39,506 nt of DNA from Paludibacteraceae bacterium (GTDB lineage Bacteria > Bacteroidota > Bacteroidia > Bacteroidales > Paludibacteraceae), in assembly GCA_024683975.1 (NCBI GenBank), contig JAIKXR010000112.1, positions 1 through 39,506 on the forward strand, in the 5' to 3' direction. Position 1 is the first letter of the stretch; each line of letters starts with the position of its first letter. Made by a program: the position numbers and the translations under genes. Shown one piece after another: positions 17,988-27,684 of this stretch. The notes beneath the pieces were generated by a model. The model did no database searches. It was not told the origin of the DNA and saw only the letters and a list, made by a program, of their open reading frames with translations.

Positions 17988-20900
17988 TCAGTTCTTGACA
18001 ATCCGGCGGGTGAAGGAGGCTGCGGGGGTGTTGACCACGACGAGGTGGATGCCTGCCGGCAGGGCGGACGTATCCACCCGCTGTCCGCTGCGGACCTGCT
18101 CAAGCGTCAGGAGAAGCTTGCCCGACATGCTGTAAACACGCAGACTGAAAACGCCTTCCACACCGGTCACCACAAACGAGTCACGGACACGTGCGGGAGT
18201 CACTTGCATACTGCCGCTGCTCACTTCCTCCGTGCGGGTCTCGACAGAGACAGTGTAGTGCCATGTCCTAACATCGCTCGAACCCTTGCCGTCAATGACC
18301 GCCACAGCCGCGAGGGTGGTCTCCGCGTTGATGACAACAGGCGTGCCGTCGTATAGGATGCGGGTGTCGGAATCCAAAGGACTGCTGCCGTCGAGCGTGA
18401 AATAGATCGCCGCGCCTTCGGTCTTGCAGGTCAGGGTGATTTCCGCGCCTTTCGCCACCTCGGTCTCCGTGGCGACAGAGGCTTCGGGAGCCTCAATCAC
18501 TAACGGGAGTTCCGTAACCACTTTCACCAGTGTGCTTGTGGTCAGTTCGGGGTCTTCCATTGTGAACGTGACAATCTCCTCGCCCGGCAGGTCTCCCTGT
18601 ATGGTTATGTGCGCCTCGCCGTTCGCGTCAAGAACCACTTCTGTCTGTGTGGCGGAAGCGATGATGCCCGACAGGCAGGTCACCGTCACCTTCTTGCCTG
18701 CGGCAGCGGCGGCGGGTGTCCCCTTCACGCGGACGGTTCCCGTACCCTGGTATTCCACATACACTTTCTTCGCTGCCTCAAGGCTCTTGAGTTCCCGTTC
18801 AATCGGCAGAACCGCCTCGTAGGGTTCGTCCATCTCGATGCCGGCATAGCTCTTCACCTGTCCGGAGACAATCAGGGTCACTTCCGTCGCCGTGAACGGC
18901 GTTGCGGGCACGAAGCGCAGCTGCGACGCATAGGCAGCTCCGTCGGGAGCCTCCTCCTCGTCGGTCAGCGAGATAACGCCTTCTACGGCTGTGCCGTTCT
19001 CCTTCACGGTAATCTGTTCCGTGGTCAGGAGGACGGGCTGCATATAGTTGTCGAACTTCACGGTCACGGCATCCTCGTAGGCGTGCGCCGTTTCCACCTT
19101 GGGCAGTCTGGCACGGACGATAGGTATATTGACATCCAGTTGCGGGGGCGGCACGGGCAGCCATTCCGAAGCGTTGTTCTCATAGCCCTCTTTCTGCACG
19201 CGTACCTGCCATATTCCCTGTGGCACATCCCACTGGTACATGCCGTCCGATCCGGTGGTCTGCGGGTTTACCTGGTCATAATTTTCGGCATCCCACATTG
19301 CATCTCTCTCGCCGGAACTGTTCCCGTTTTGGTTGAGCATAAAGTCCTTGTAGTAGATGGTCGCTGTGGCGCCTTCCACGCGGTTGGACGGCACAGCCTC
19401 GTAAACATACCCTTGCGGGTCGATAAGCGGTCTCGCTCTCCCAGAGCACCACCAGGTCGAAGTAGGCGGAAAACCTCTCAGTCTGTCACGTTCGTAGGCT
19501 GCTCTATTATCACTGTAATCATCATCGAAATCATCGTTATTGTCTTCATCGTCATTGTCATCATCATCATCATCGTCTTCATCGTCCTCATCATCATCGT
19601 CCTCATCCTCCTCGTCTTCATCCTCATCGTCACATGGGTCTTCATCTGCTATTTCCTCGTTAATAAATTTCAGTGCTCTTATGATGCTTTCTCCCTGAAG
19701 ATCCATTGTATTCTTATATTCTTTGAAATGACGGTCAAAATTCACGCTTACCATCTCTTCGATATTGGGATTGATATAATGCTTGTCAAGCCAGTCTTTC
19801 CCTAATTGAAGAGTGCTGCCCACTGCATATTGTGCGGCTTCTTCTGCCGCAGACAAGTGGTCAGCCGTTTTTACCAATCCGGCGGCTTTCATACCCGATC
19901 CAAGATATTTGCCTATGCCACTTGTGGCAGCGGAAAAAGTAACATCCCATGCCACCTTTCTGCACAAGTCAACCATTATACTTTTATAGGTTTCACCCCA
20001 TTGGCTGGCAAGTTCATCAAAATCGTTCAGCATTTTGTTTGTTCGATTTTTGAAATATTCTCTCCTGTCGGGCGGGTATGATATTATTTCACCATCTTCA
20101 ATACAATACGATTCCAGCTGCGCGTTTGCTTTTTCGATTTCGTCGTCAATGGCTCTGGCCATTCGTCTATGCCGGCTCCGCATCATATTATCGTAGAAGA
20201 AGATGGCGTCTATATAATCCTTCATTCCTACTACCTCCAAAATATCGGATCCTATGCTGGCTGCCGTTCCCCATGCGTTTACCATGTCCACGGCCGACGG
20301 TCTTTTCATCCTGGGTGCGACCGGCCTTTTGCCCGGCATAGCGCCCAGATCATCGGTCTCGGCATAGGTGATGCCCATCCGCATGGCGGAATGCCCGTTC
20401 ACATCCAAGAGCAGCATTTCCGCCTCATCTGTCCCGTTTATAAAAGTAAAGGCAAAGGTGTCCGTTTCATTGTGGGAGATGAACGGCCAGTCATCCATCA
20501 GGCGCTCCGCTGCCTCGTCATAGTCCATTTCTTTCATGGTGAAAGCAAATGGGGTCTTTCCGCTTACGGTATAACGCATGTTGATCGTTTTCTCGTCACT
20601 CGACAGCACTTCAATCTCCCCTTTCTTCGCGGCTTTGATTGCGGCTTTTTTCAATTTTGTCAGGACGTTTTTACTTGCCTCAGCCTCTGCAGCTTTCTCT
20701 TCTTCGCTGACAGGTGAGTATTCTGCTTCCACATAAGCGTAGGCTGAAACCGGCAGTTTGGATGAGTTGGGATATTTGGACGAGGCATAATAGCATTGTT
20801 TTTCGGCATCGTATTTCGCTTTCAACGTGCGGGTGGTTCCGTCTGACGCCAGCACTTTGATCTTTACGTCATTTGTTTTGGACTCATCCAAGTCGTCAAA

Positions 20901-23900
20901 CAAGGCGAGGAAGTTGAATTTCGTAGTATAGGGGATCACATTTGTCTTCTGCCACCAATCCTGTAACACATAAGTATATGACTTCGCACTTATGCTGTTT
21001 TCATAAAAGTTGAAAACTACAGGTTTCTTTGAGTGTGGCGGCACCATGACCACTATTTTTGCCATGTGATGGTTGTCTTTGAACGCGACATACCTGACTT
21101 CGGATTCAATAACACCTGTTTCCTGGGTCGATGTCCGCGCCTTGATGGCATGACAGTCAGTCGGCTTGTTTGCGTGAAACTTGACACTGACAGACCAGCA
21201 TCCCGTCCCGTCCACTTTGGCGGTACCCACCAGATTGTTGTGGTCATATATTTCAACGTTTTTGCAAACTAATGGTGCCGTACCGCTTACATACAAAGTG
21301 GAGGATGTGACAAATGCGGGTTCGCTTATGGTAAAGCCCTGGGTCAGCACCCAGACTGTTCCGATGGGCTGGACTATCCGCGCACCGTCAAGAATGAAAC
21401 GGACGGAGCCTGTTATGCGGAACTCCCCTGTATTTTTTGGCAACAGACACATTCTGAAAATGCCATCCTCCATATTCTCAACGGGGAAGACATAACGTCC
21501 GTCTTCTATTCGGTAGCTGCTTGGGGCGGAACCCGCGAGTGGCGAGTTCTCCACCAAGTCGATTTCGTCCGGCATATCCAGCAAAAACTCCACATTGCCG
21601 ATCCGTTCCGCATACTGCTTCGCGAAAGACAGTTTGGACTGGATGACCACCGACTGACCGATGCTGATGGTATTCCTGTCGGCGATAAAATAGGTTCTCG
21701 AGTCCGTGAAACGGATTTTCTCCTCATCCAGTACCGGCACATCCGCCACGCTGACTGTCGCGATGCGTCCGTCTTGGACAAGCACCGTGTTTTTCACATA
21801 GTCGGTTCCATCGACTAATCCCATGTCATCCAGCGTGGACAGCTGCAGTATCCTGCTCATAAGGTAGTTGTAGGACATGCTGACAAGGGTGTAGTCGCCC
21901 GAGGCGAGGTTTGAAAAACGGAGACCGGTGGACTTGTATATATTGGAGCGTGAGAAACGCCCGTCTGAGTCATACAGGACACCCATTACCTGAAGGTTCG
22001 CGTCCGAATTCAATACAGCTTCAAGAACGCCTTTCTGCCGAATTGACAGAGTCACGAATGCCGTGCCATTGTTCCCAATCGTACAGGTGGCGCTGACCTT
22101 GCTAAAATAGTCGCCACGGCTGGCTGCGGTAATGTTCAGTTCGTCGCCTGTATCCACGCCTGAAATGATATACAATGCCTTGCCCTTGACGATGAAGTTC
22201 TCCACCGCAGCTTCTTTGGTCTGGTTATAGACTTCATATACGACATCTCCGTTCTCATCATCGAAGCCGTCTATGACTATGCCCTCCTCGCCGTCCTTTG
22301 CCGCTGCGGTATAGGTCAGCCATGTGTTTACGATGACACCGTTGAAAGGCTCCAATTCCACAGTCGGAAGCGCGCCATCCGATGCAGGCGATGCAAACTC
22401 CACTGTTTTGGACAGGTATCCGGGAACTGTCACGGACAGTTCGCCTGCCATGTTCGTCCCCTGCAGTTCGTACCTTCCCTCATCGTCAGTTGTGACGGTG
22501 ACGGATTGGCTTTGGTTTCCGCTCTGTTGCGTCACTGCCACCGTGGCTTCCGCGATGCTTTCGCCCGTCTGTTGGTCTTTCACTTGTCCGTGGAGCGTCA
22601 GCTGCTGTATCGGTTGCAATGCAACCGTCAGGAGGTTCGCTCCCTCTCCGTCCACAGTGATTGGCACGGCACCGGGCGCGACATACTGCTGCGCCAGTTC
22701 GCCGGTAAGGGTGACTTTGCAGTTCAATCTGACGCCTTCCGCCACCGCTTTCAGGCGGTAACTGTGTCCCAACGCCTTGTCCGACTCGTCCGTCCACAGA
22801 ACCAGCACATCGCTGGTTACATCTTTCCCATCGGAGCCGGTGACTTTGAGGGTCACGTCTTTTGTCCGCAGCAGTTTGCCGAAGGTCAGCGTGATGTCCT
22901 CCTCGCCCAATTCCGCTGAGGCGGTCTGCCCCATCACCTGTCCGTAGGCGTTTTTCAGAACGGCTTGGTATTCGCTGCCGCGCATCAGACCGCTATAGAC
23001 AATATCATGCATTTTGAGCACTCTGCGGGCTTGTTCAAACCCGTTGTTGAGGTTGGTGAGTTCCACGGTCATGTCCTCGTAATACCCTTCCGGCACATCG
23101 GTCGGAAGTTTGACGGCGATGCTGCTGGTCTCATAGAGCGGATAGATATTGGGGAAGTCCTTCCATCCTTTCGCCTGTTTGTATAACTCCACGCTTTCAG
23201 GCGGGACACGGACCAGCACCTTGTCCTTGGAAACCGTCATTTTGCTAAAAGATCCATTAGAAGCGCTATACTCAACAGCGCAAATTGGGGGCTTAACGGC
23301 ATAGCAGTCAATTGTACTGATGCCAAATCCGTAGAACGCACTTGCTTTAATGGTATCAAGATCCGGTCCCAGAATAATATGTTCCAACTTAGGGAAATAA
23401 CTGTGTAAAGAACTGCTTCCTTTCAGTATTGACATCCCGCTTGTCTGTGACAAGTCAATTGACTGAAGGTTATTCATATTATAACCTGTCTTATTGAAAT
23501 AATGAAGATCCTCAAAGCCTACGGCACTGTTCAGTTTTCCTATAAGAACCAAACTCTGTACATCGTCCCATTCAAACTGATACCTGTTCTTGGCTATTAT
23601 GAAAGCTTTATTTGTATCACCATTACGTATTTCGTCAAGTGTCAGAACACCCGTAGAAGCGTCAAACCGGTTGGCGTTCGGCGAATAGGGCATCTCCACC
23701 TTATGGGTCAGGACCGCCGTAAGGCTGATGTCCGATTTGCCCACGGTCATTCGCAGTTCCGGGGACGTGGAGCAGACAGCCCCGTCACGCATCCACGCAG
23801 TGAACTCGCTATAGATATTGCCGGCTTCCGTCTGGTTCCCGTTCGGGTTTATCTTTATGGTGTACGTCTCCCCTTCTTCCACTTGGTAGGCACAGATCCG

Positions 23901-24074
23901 TACCGTGTCGTTTCTGACTACGTTTTCCGTGACAGTCTTATTATTGCTTACGGAACGGACTTCTATCAAAGCCTTTGCGTTCCGGTATTCGATGGTAAGC
24001 GTGTGCGTGGGATTCTGTGACCACAGCATCATCGGAATCCATATCGCCGCGAGAATAACTGACAATCTTTTCAT
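17988..24074 (-). CDS. Giant multidomain T9SS cargo protein (2028 residues) with acidic tract
   Basis: A signal peptide (about residues 1-19) starts the protein, and a type IX secretion sorting domain (about 1960-2028, with FSLRVYSMSGKLL and the end RRIVKN) closes it, so it is probably exported across both membranes and fixed to the surface. In between lie a BspA-like leucine-rich-repeat segment (about 160-310), a carboxypeptidase-regulatory-like beta-sandwich (about 488-575, LTLHGQVKDQQTGESI), and beta-rich regions. A charged helical part (about 1125-1440) includes a Gly/Ala-rich hydrophobic patch near 1370-1400. Next come an Asp/Glu tract (about 1478-1520), a further beta module (about 1545-1760) and a chitobiase-C-like domain (about 1875-1945, YFTLDGSSP). 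The function is unknown; adhesion or calcium-dependent surface assembly is a guess. It follows the 791-residue cargo gene by 28 bp and is probably co-transcribed with it. Confidence 0.85.
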   Translation of the reverse strand: MKRLSVILAAIWIPMMLWSQNPTHTLTIEYRNAKALIEVRSVSNNKTVTENVVRNDTVRICAYQVEEGETYTIKINPNGNQTEAGNIYSEFTAWMRDGAVCSTSPELRMTVGKSDISLTAVLTHKVEMPYSPNANRFDASTGVLTLDEIRNGDTNKAFIIAKNRYQFEWDDVQSLVLIGKLNSAVGFEDLHYFNKTGYNMNNLQSIDLSQTSGMSILKGSSSLHSYFPKLEHIILGPDLDTIKASAFYGFGISTIDCYAVKPPICAVEYSASNGSFSKMTVSKDKVLVRVPPESVELYKQAKGWKDFPNIYPLYETSSIAVKLPTDVPEGYYEDMTVELTNLNNGFEQARRVLKMHDIVYSGLMRGSEYQAVLKNAYGQVMGQTASAELGEEDITLTFGKLLRTKDVTLKVTGSDGKDVTSDVLVLWTDESDKALGHSYRLKAVAEGVRLNCKVTLTGELAQQYVAPGAVPITVDGEGANLLTVALQPIQQLTLHGQVKDQQTGESIAEATVAVTQQSGNQSQSVTVTTDDEGRYELQGTNMAGELSVTVPGYLSKTVEFASPASDGALPTVELEPFNGVIVNTWLTYTAAAKDGEEGIVIDGFDDENGDVVYEVYNQTKEAAVENFIVKGKALYIISGVDTGDELNITAASRGDYFSKVSATCTIGNNGTAFVTLSIRQKGVLEAVLNSDANLQVMGVLYDSDGRFSRSNIYKSTGLRFSNLASGDYTLVSMSYNYLMSRILQLSTLDDMGLVDGTDYVKNTVLVQDGRIATVSVADVPVLDEEKIRFTDSRTYFIADRNTISIGQSVVIQSKLSFAKQYAERIGNVEFLLDMPDEIDLVENSPLAGSAPSSYRIEDGRYVFPVENMEDGIFRMCLLPKNTGEFRITGSVRFILDGARIVQPIGTVWVLTQGFTISEPAFVTSSTLYVSGTAPLVCKNVEIYDHNNLVGTAKVDGTGCWSVSVKFHANKPTDCHAIKARTSTQETGVIESEVRYVAFKDNHHMAKIVVMVPPHSKKPVVFNFYENSISAKSYTYVLQDWWQKTNVIPYTTKFNFLALFDDLDESKTNDVKIKVLASDGTTRTLKAKYDAEKQCYYASSKYPNSSKLPVSAYAYVEAEYSPVSEEEKAAEAEASKNVLTKLKKAAIKAAKKGEIEVLSSDEKTINMRYTVSGKTPFAFTMKEMDYDEAAERLMDDWPFISHNETDTFAFTFINGTDEAEMLLLDVNGHSAMRMGITYAETDDLGAMPGKRPVAPRMKRPSAVDMVNAWGTAASIGSDILEVVGMKDYIDAIFFYDNMMRSRHRRMARAIDDEIEKANAQLESYCIEDGEIISYPPDRREYFKNRTNKMLNDFDELASQWGETYKSIMVDLCRKVAWDVTFSAATSGIGKYLGSGMKAAGLVKTADHLSAAEEAAQYAVGSTLQLGKDWLDKHYINPNIEEMVSVNFDRHFKEYKNTMDLQGESIIRALKFINEEIADEDPCDDEDEDEEDEDDDDEDDEDDDDDDDNDDEDNNDDFDDDYSDNRAAYERDRLRGFPPTSTWWCSGRARPLIDPQGYVYEAVPSNRVEGATATIYYKDFMLNQNGNSSGERDAMWDAENYDQVNPQTTGSDGMYQWDVPQGIWQVRVQKEGYENNASEWLPVPPPQLDVNIPIVRARLPKVETAHAYEDAVTVKFDNYMQPVLLTTEQITVKENGTAVEGVISLTDEEEAPDGAAYASQLRFVPATPFTATEVTLIVSGQVKSYAGIEMDEPYEAVLPIERELKSLEAAKKVYVEYQGTGTVRVKGTPAAAAAGKKVTVTCLSGIIASATQTEVVLDANGEAHITIQGDLPGEEIVTFTMEDPELTTSTLVKVVTELPLVIEAPEASVATETEVAKGAEITLTCKTEGAAIYFTLDGSSPLDSDTRILYDGTPVVINAETTLAAVAVIDGKGSSDVRTWHYTVSVETRTEEVSSGSMQVTPARVRDSFVVTGVEGVFSLRVYSMSGKLLLTLEQVRSGQRVDTSALPAGIHLVVVNTPAASFTRRIVKN
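19528..19633. repeat. Trinucleotide (CAT/CGT/CTT) repeat coding for the acidic tract
   Basis: About 35 successive codons on the minus strand are almost all GAT, GAC or GAA/GAG, seen on the plus strand as an imperfect TCATCATCG array. Gains or losses of units would keep the frame and only change the tract length. Confidence 0.8.
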
Positions 24075-24102
24075 ATCTCAATCTGTATTTGGATGTTCTA
24101 CA

Positions 24103-26478
24103 TTATTTGACAATCTTGCGGGTGGTCTGTCCTTGTTTGAGGATATACACCCCTTTCTGTATTGCGGACGGATCCGCAACGATGCGTCCTTGCAGGTCGT
24201 AATAAACAGGTTCGCCGGAGTGTTCGCTGACATCCTGAACCGGTGTCGGCATTTTTGCTCCGATGCGTACGCTGAACCGGTCAGCGGCATTGCCAGCCGC
24301 CGCGTCGAACGTGTAAGCCGCTTGGGTCAGGTCCGTCTCTGTGCCGGTGAGAAGGTCGGTCAGAATGACCGGTGTCTGCTCGTCGGGACTGTCCTTCAGC
24401 GACAGCGCATAACTTCCCTTGGCGGGGAACACCATACCGAGGGTGAAAGTGCCGTCCTCAAGCGGTCGTTCGTCGATGGCGTATTGCACGCCGCCGTCCA
24501 GCACATACATTTGCGGGCCGCCCTGCCCCATCATCTTGGCGGCGTCACGCTCTAATTCATAATCGGCAGACGCCTCCTCGTTGATAACGACGCGGGCGCG
24601 GTCATACCCGTCCTCGCCGTTAAGCAGGAAGTTATAGACACGGCGCACAGCACCTGATTCGGAAGCCTGATGTGCCGACGGTCTCTTTGACTGCGGCACT
24701 TCAAACAGCCACAGCCCGTTCGGGTTGTTATGCAGACGGCCTTCTTTCTTGAATGTGACGGACGAGGCACCCTCGGGGCATTGCACGAAAAACGCCTCGT
24801 TGGGGTACAGGTAATACTCATCATCAACGGGTGAGACAGCATAGTAGGTTACGCCGTCCGATACGGTGATGGGGGCTGTGAAATCCAGATGACGGATGTC
24901 GAAGAAGCAGGGATAGGGATTGCCTATGAAATTCCATCCCTGACGGTACTTGGCCTTTGAGGGGTAGGCGGTCAGAGGTACGGAAACATCGCCGCTGGCA
25001 AAAATCTGCTGCTTGTTCCCGGTGTCCATCGCCTTTAGGTGCAACGTGGTCTGTTGGACATACGCATCGTTGGTGACTTGTCCGTAGAACTCAATCAGAT
25101 AGCCACGGTTGGCGTGCAGCACCTCGTCTTTTGATAGTTGCCGCCAGAAGCCGGACCCCGTAACCGTTGCGCGTTTCTCGCCGTCAAACTCCATACATAT
25201 CAGTTCCATGTTGCTTTTGTCCTGCAAGGGCGGAAAGGTGATGTCAGACAGCCGTACATCAAAGGGGAACGAGACCAAATGGTATGTCTTGGTGCCTGTC
25301 TCCCTGTTAGCGTTGGCCGGGCGTTTCCCTTTCCACCGCATTTCGGTCATAACCATGTGGTAAGTCATTTCTATCTCCTCCGCAGTAACGGGTGAGTTGA
25401 AGACGGCTGTTGACGGCGTGACGGCATAGGGCGTGTTATTGACAGGGTGCTTATACTTGGAGAACCAATACTGGCCGCAGTCCTGCTCAAGCCTGAACTT
25501 CCTGAGTGTCACCGGCTTTGCAGCATCCAATGTCAGCTGCGTCGGATACATATCATAAGCCTCCAGATAATTCCAATTATTTGATAACTGATTATTGTAC
25601 ATCAATACATTATAGCCTCCGTTGTAGTAATCCTTGAATCCCCACTCGTTATTATGGCGAAAGACAGATACGTTATAATACGGGTCGGAAGCGTCATTGG
25701 ATATCACGTAGTATCTGGGGACAGTCAGCAGTGCGTCCTCCGCCAGTCCTTCCGTGTTCTGAATGGTGATGTCCGGCCGCCAGCCGACGGTCAGGTGTTG
25801 CACCGGCTCTTCCAACGCGACAAGGTGGGCGTTTTTGTAGGGCTCGGTTTGGGCATACAAGTCCATCGCCATGGCAGGGACGTGCAGGGTGACATTCTCG
25901 AGCGACCCGCTCATGGGCTTGTTCAACCCTTTCTCGTAATCCATCTGCCCCCAATAGGGAGGATAGACGGAATGCAGGTACAGATCCGTGAAACTGTCGG
26001 AGAAGGTCGCGTCGAAACAGACAATGGTCGAAGGCAGTGTGAGGGTCGCCAACGAGCTTTTGGACGGCAGGCAGAACGCCTCCGTGCCTTCGGGAATCGT
26101 GATTCTGTTAAAATTGCACCGATAGGCCGCCTCAGGTATAGCCACCCTCTTTAACGAGGTGCGGTATCCGCGATAGACATATTCCGCAGGGATGTCCAGC
26201 GTTGATTGGTCCGATTCAATCCGGATCAATGACAGATAGAAGTAGCCGGAAGCGTTGTTCCCTGTACCCATGTCATCCTTGAAGAATAGTTTGGTGTCGT
26301 CGGACAGCGTGCAGTACAAGACCTTGTACGCTTTGTTGGTACCGGATGTTGTAAGATACTTCAGGGTGGTGTCCCGCAACTGCATCGGTTCGGGGTTCTG
26401 CACCGGTTCGGGTTCCTGCGCCTTCATCCCCGTGAAGAAGAGGGAGGCGAGGAGGAGAAAGGTTAGTTTTTGTTTCAT
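24103..26478 (-). CDS. T9SS cargo protein with BspA-like LRR segment (791 residues)
   Basis: The signal peptide ends near residue 20 (LFFTGMKA, then QEPEP). An N-terminal stretch (about 95-225) has BspA-type leucine-rich-repeat features such as LKRVAIPEAA, ITIPEGTEAF and LATLTLPSTI. The middle holds the block GWNFIGNPYPCFFDI and a following beta-rich region often seen in Bacteroidota surface proteins. The C-terminus (YYDLQGRIVADPS to TRKIVK) looks like a type A T9SS sorting signal. The start is the ATG at 26478. It precedes the 2028-residue cargo gene by 28 bp, and the two share the leader-LRR-sorting-tail plan, so they may be partners on the surface. Their function is unknown. Confidence 0.85.
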   Translation of the reverse strand: MKQKLTFLLLASLFFTGMKAQEPEPVQNPEPMQLRDTTLKYLTTSGTNKAYKVLYCTLSDDTKLFFKDDMGTGNNASGYFYLSLIRIESDQSTLDIPAEYVYRGYRTSLKRVAIPEAAYRCNFNRITIPEGTEAFCLPSKSSLATLTLPSTIVCFDATFSDSFTDLYLHSVYPPYWGQMDYEKGLNKPMSGSLENVTLHVPAMAMDLYAQTEPYKNAHLVALEEPVQHLTVGWRPDITIQNTEGLAEDALLTVPRYYVISNDASDPYYNVSVFRHNNEWGFKDYYNGGYNVLMYNNQLSNNWNYLEAYDMYPTQLTLDAAKPVTLRKFRLEQDCGQYWFSKYKHPVNNTPYAVTPSTAVFNSPVTAEEIEMTYHMVMTEMRWKGKRPANANRETGTKTYHLVSFPFDVRLSDITFPPLQDKSNMELICMEFDGEKRATVTGSGFWRQLSKDEVLHANRGYLIEFYGQVTNDAYVQQTTLHLKAMDTGNKQQIFASGDVSVPLTAYPSKAKYRQGWNFIGNPYPCFFDIRHLDFTAPITVSDGVTYYAVSPVDDEYYLYPNEAFFVQCPEGASSVTFKKEGRLHNNPNGLWLFEVPQSKRPSAHQASESGAVRRVYNFLLNGEDGYDRARVVINEEASADYELERDAAKMMGQGGPQMYVLDGGVQYAIDERPLEDGTFTLGMVFPAKGSYALSLKDSPDEQTPVILTDLLTGTETDLTQAAYTFDAAAGNAADRFSVRIGAKMPTPVQDVSEHSGEPVYYDLQGRIVADPSAIQKGVYILKQGQTTRKIVK

Positions 26479-26482
26479 GAGT

Positions 26483-26602
26483 TGATGATTTATGGTTTAT
26501 GATTGCAATATAGTTGAAAGTTGAAAGTTGAAAGTTGAAAGAAGTTGAAAGTTGAGAGTTGATAGTTGAAAGAAGTTGGAGAGTTGAGAGTTTATAGTTT
26601 TC
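26483..26602. repeat. Compound repeat, copy A (TGATTTATGGTTTATGATT plus AGTTGAA array)
   Basis: A palindrome-like A/T-rich unit (26483-26504) is followed by CAATATAGTTGAAAG and a run of AGTTGAA / GAGTTGA heptamers. It lies directly before the start of the 791-residue cargo gene and is closely matched by copy B at 28709-28831. Confidence 0.8.
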
Positions 26603-26735
26603 ACCTTAGTATTTTGCCTCAATTTTCTGGGTAGTTTTTGACTTGCTACCGGCTTACTGAATTATTTTCGCATTGCGGACAGATTCTCTACGATGCTCTC
26701 TGCGATGGGCTCTATGATGGTTTCCAGGGGAGTGC

Positions 26736-27131
26736 TTAAATAATAATCTGCCATTTTCCATCTTTACGTCCTCCTTCCCGAACCAAAAAACCAGCTTCTT
26801 GCAATGTGGCTATGTCGCGTTTAATGGTTTTTTCGGAAACCTTTAGCTTTTGGGTCATTTGTGATATGGTCAAGGTGTTATCCTCTCTTATTAAATACAA
26901 AACAATACGCTGTCTATCAGTAAGTTTGTCTAATTTCTCTTTTGGGTCATCTTTTGGGTCATTTCCATTACCTTGTTGTCGTTCCGGTCTGGGGAAGGTA
27001 AGGATGACTTCGTGGGAGGCTACCGAATAGAAAGGAGCGGGAACAGCGGCTTCCTTGCAGAGTTCCATAATACGCTCCACGCCTGACCCCCACTTGTCAA
27101 GGAAAGTGGTGAGGTAAAGGACTTGCTTAAC
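26736..27131 (-). pseudogene. C-terminal remnant of an AlbA_2 / ATP-binding HTH regulator
   Basis: The open part (114 residues from a GTG at 27080) begins at WGSGVERIMELC, which in full-length AlbA_2 (divergent AAA-4) regulators lies deep in the C-terminal half. Upstream in the same frame the similarity goes on (VKQVLYLTTFLDK) up to about 27131 and stops at the GNAT stop codon. The N-terminal AlbA_2 domain and most of the ATP-binding domain are therefore gone. The surviving tail is a winged helix (about residues 50-114: DKLTDRQRIVLYLI, SEKTIKRDIATL). It is most likely a decayed gene; a free HTH peptide made from it cannot be excluded. Confidence 0.7.
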
Positions 27132-27684
27132 GGGAGAGCATTACAGAGAAGGGAGGGATATTCATCGCATACTTCTTCAAATCCAGATACATTGGTACTG
27201 TGAGTTCTTCTGTCGACTGGTTGAGTAAGGGGATAAAGCCATTTTTCTCATAAAACGGAACAGCCTCCTTATATGCATCCACAGTCAAAAAGCGGCAAGC
27301 AGAATACTGCCGGTTGGTGATAAGCGTAATACGGATACCTTCCAAAATCTGTGAACCGATACGGTTCCCTTTTTGAGACAGACTGACACCCAACCGGCCA
27401 ATCTTAACGGCAGGATAACTGCCCATGTGCTTGGAGTGCGGGATTTCTTTGCGCACCTTGCACCATAAGTTCTGCGGTATATTGCTCTTGGAAATCTTGT
27501 CATTAAGCAAACTATAGAACGCAATAGTGCGGTCGTCATCCTCGATAATATACGTGGATGCGAGAAACTGCTGTTGATAAAGAGCCGCATCTTTGAGTAA
27601 AAACTCATTCAAGTCACTATCTCCACAATCAAACGGTTTGATTGCGGAGATGTCCTCCAATCGTACAATCTTCATACCTGACAT
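27127..27684 (-). CDS. GNAT acetyltransferase, probable toxin of a TA pair
   Basis: From the ATG at 27684 this is a 185-residue GNAT protein. Visible features are FDCGDSDLNEFLL near the N-terminus, IGRLGVSLSQKGNRIGSQIL (acetyl-CoA pyrophosphate loop; R/Q-x-x-G-x-G/A-like), FLTVDAY and the terminal VPFYEKNGFIPL. This pattern matches TacT/AtaT-like GNAT toxins that acetylate aminoacyl-tRNA. The start overlaps the upstream small gene's stop as TGATG, which favours it over an in-frame ATG at 27717. That close coupling with a 52-residue partner supports a toxin-antitoxin role, although the partner is not of the usual ribbon-helix-helix type. It could also be an ordinary acetyltransferase. Confidence 0.75.
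   Translation of the reverse strand: MSGMKIVRLEDISAIKPFDCGDSDLNEFLLKDAALYQQQFLASTYIIEDDDRTIAFYSLLNDKISKSNIPQNLWCKVRKEIPHSKHMGSYPAVKIGRLGVSLSQKGNRIGSQILEGIRITLITNRQYSACRFLTVDAYKEAVPFYEKNGFIPLLNQSTEELTVPMYLDLKKYAMNIPPFSVMLSR

Noticed and set aside
19528-19633. CRISPR or tandem repeat locus in the CAT-rich stretch
   Set aside because: It is an in-frame acidic-codon run inside a clear gene, not an array with spacers.
18609-19805. Long open frame (398 codons) on the plus strand opposite the giant T9SS cargo gene
   Set aside because: It mirrors the acidic tract as a run of Ile/Val, has no start signal and no family features. The minus-strand gene explains the region.
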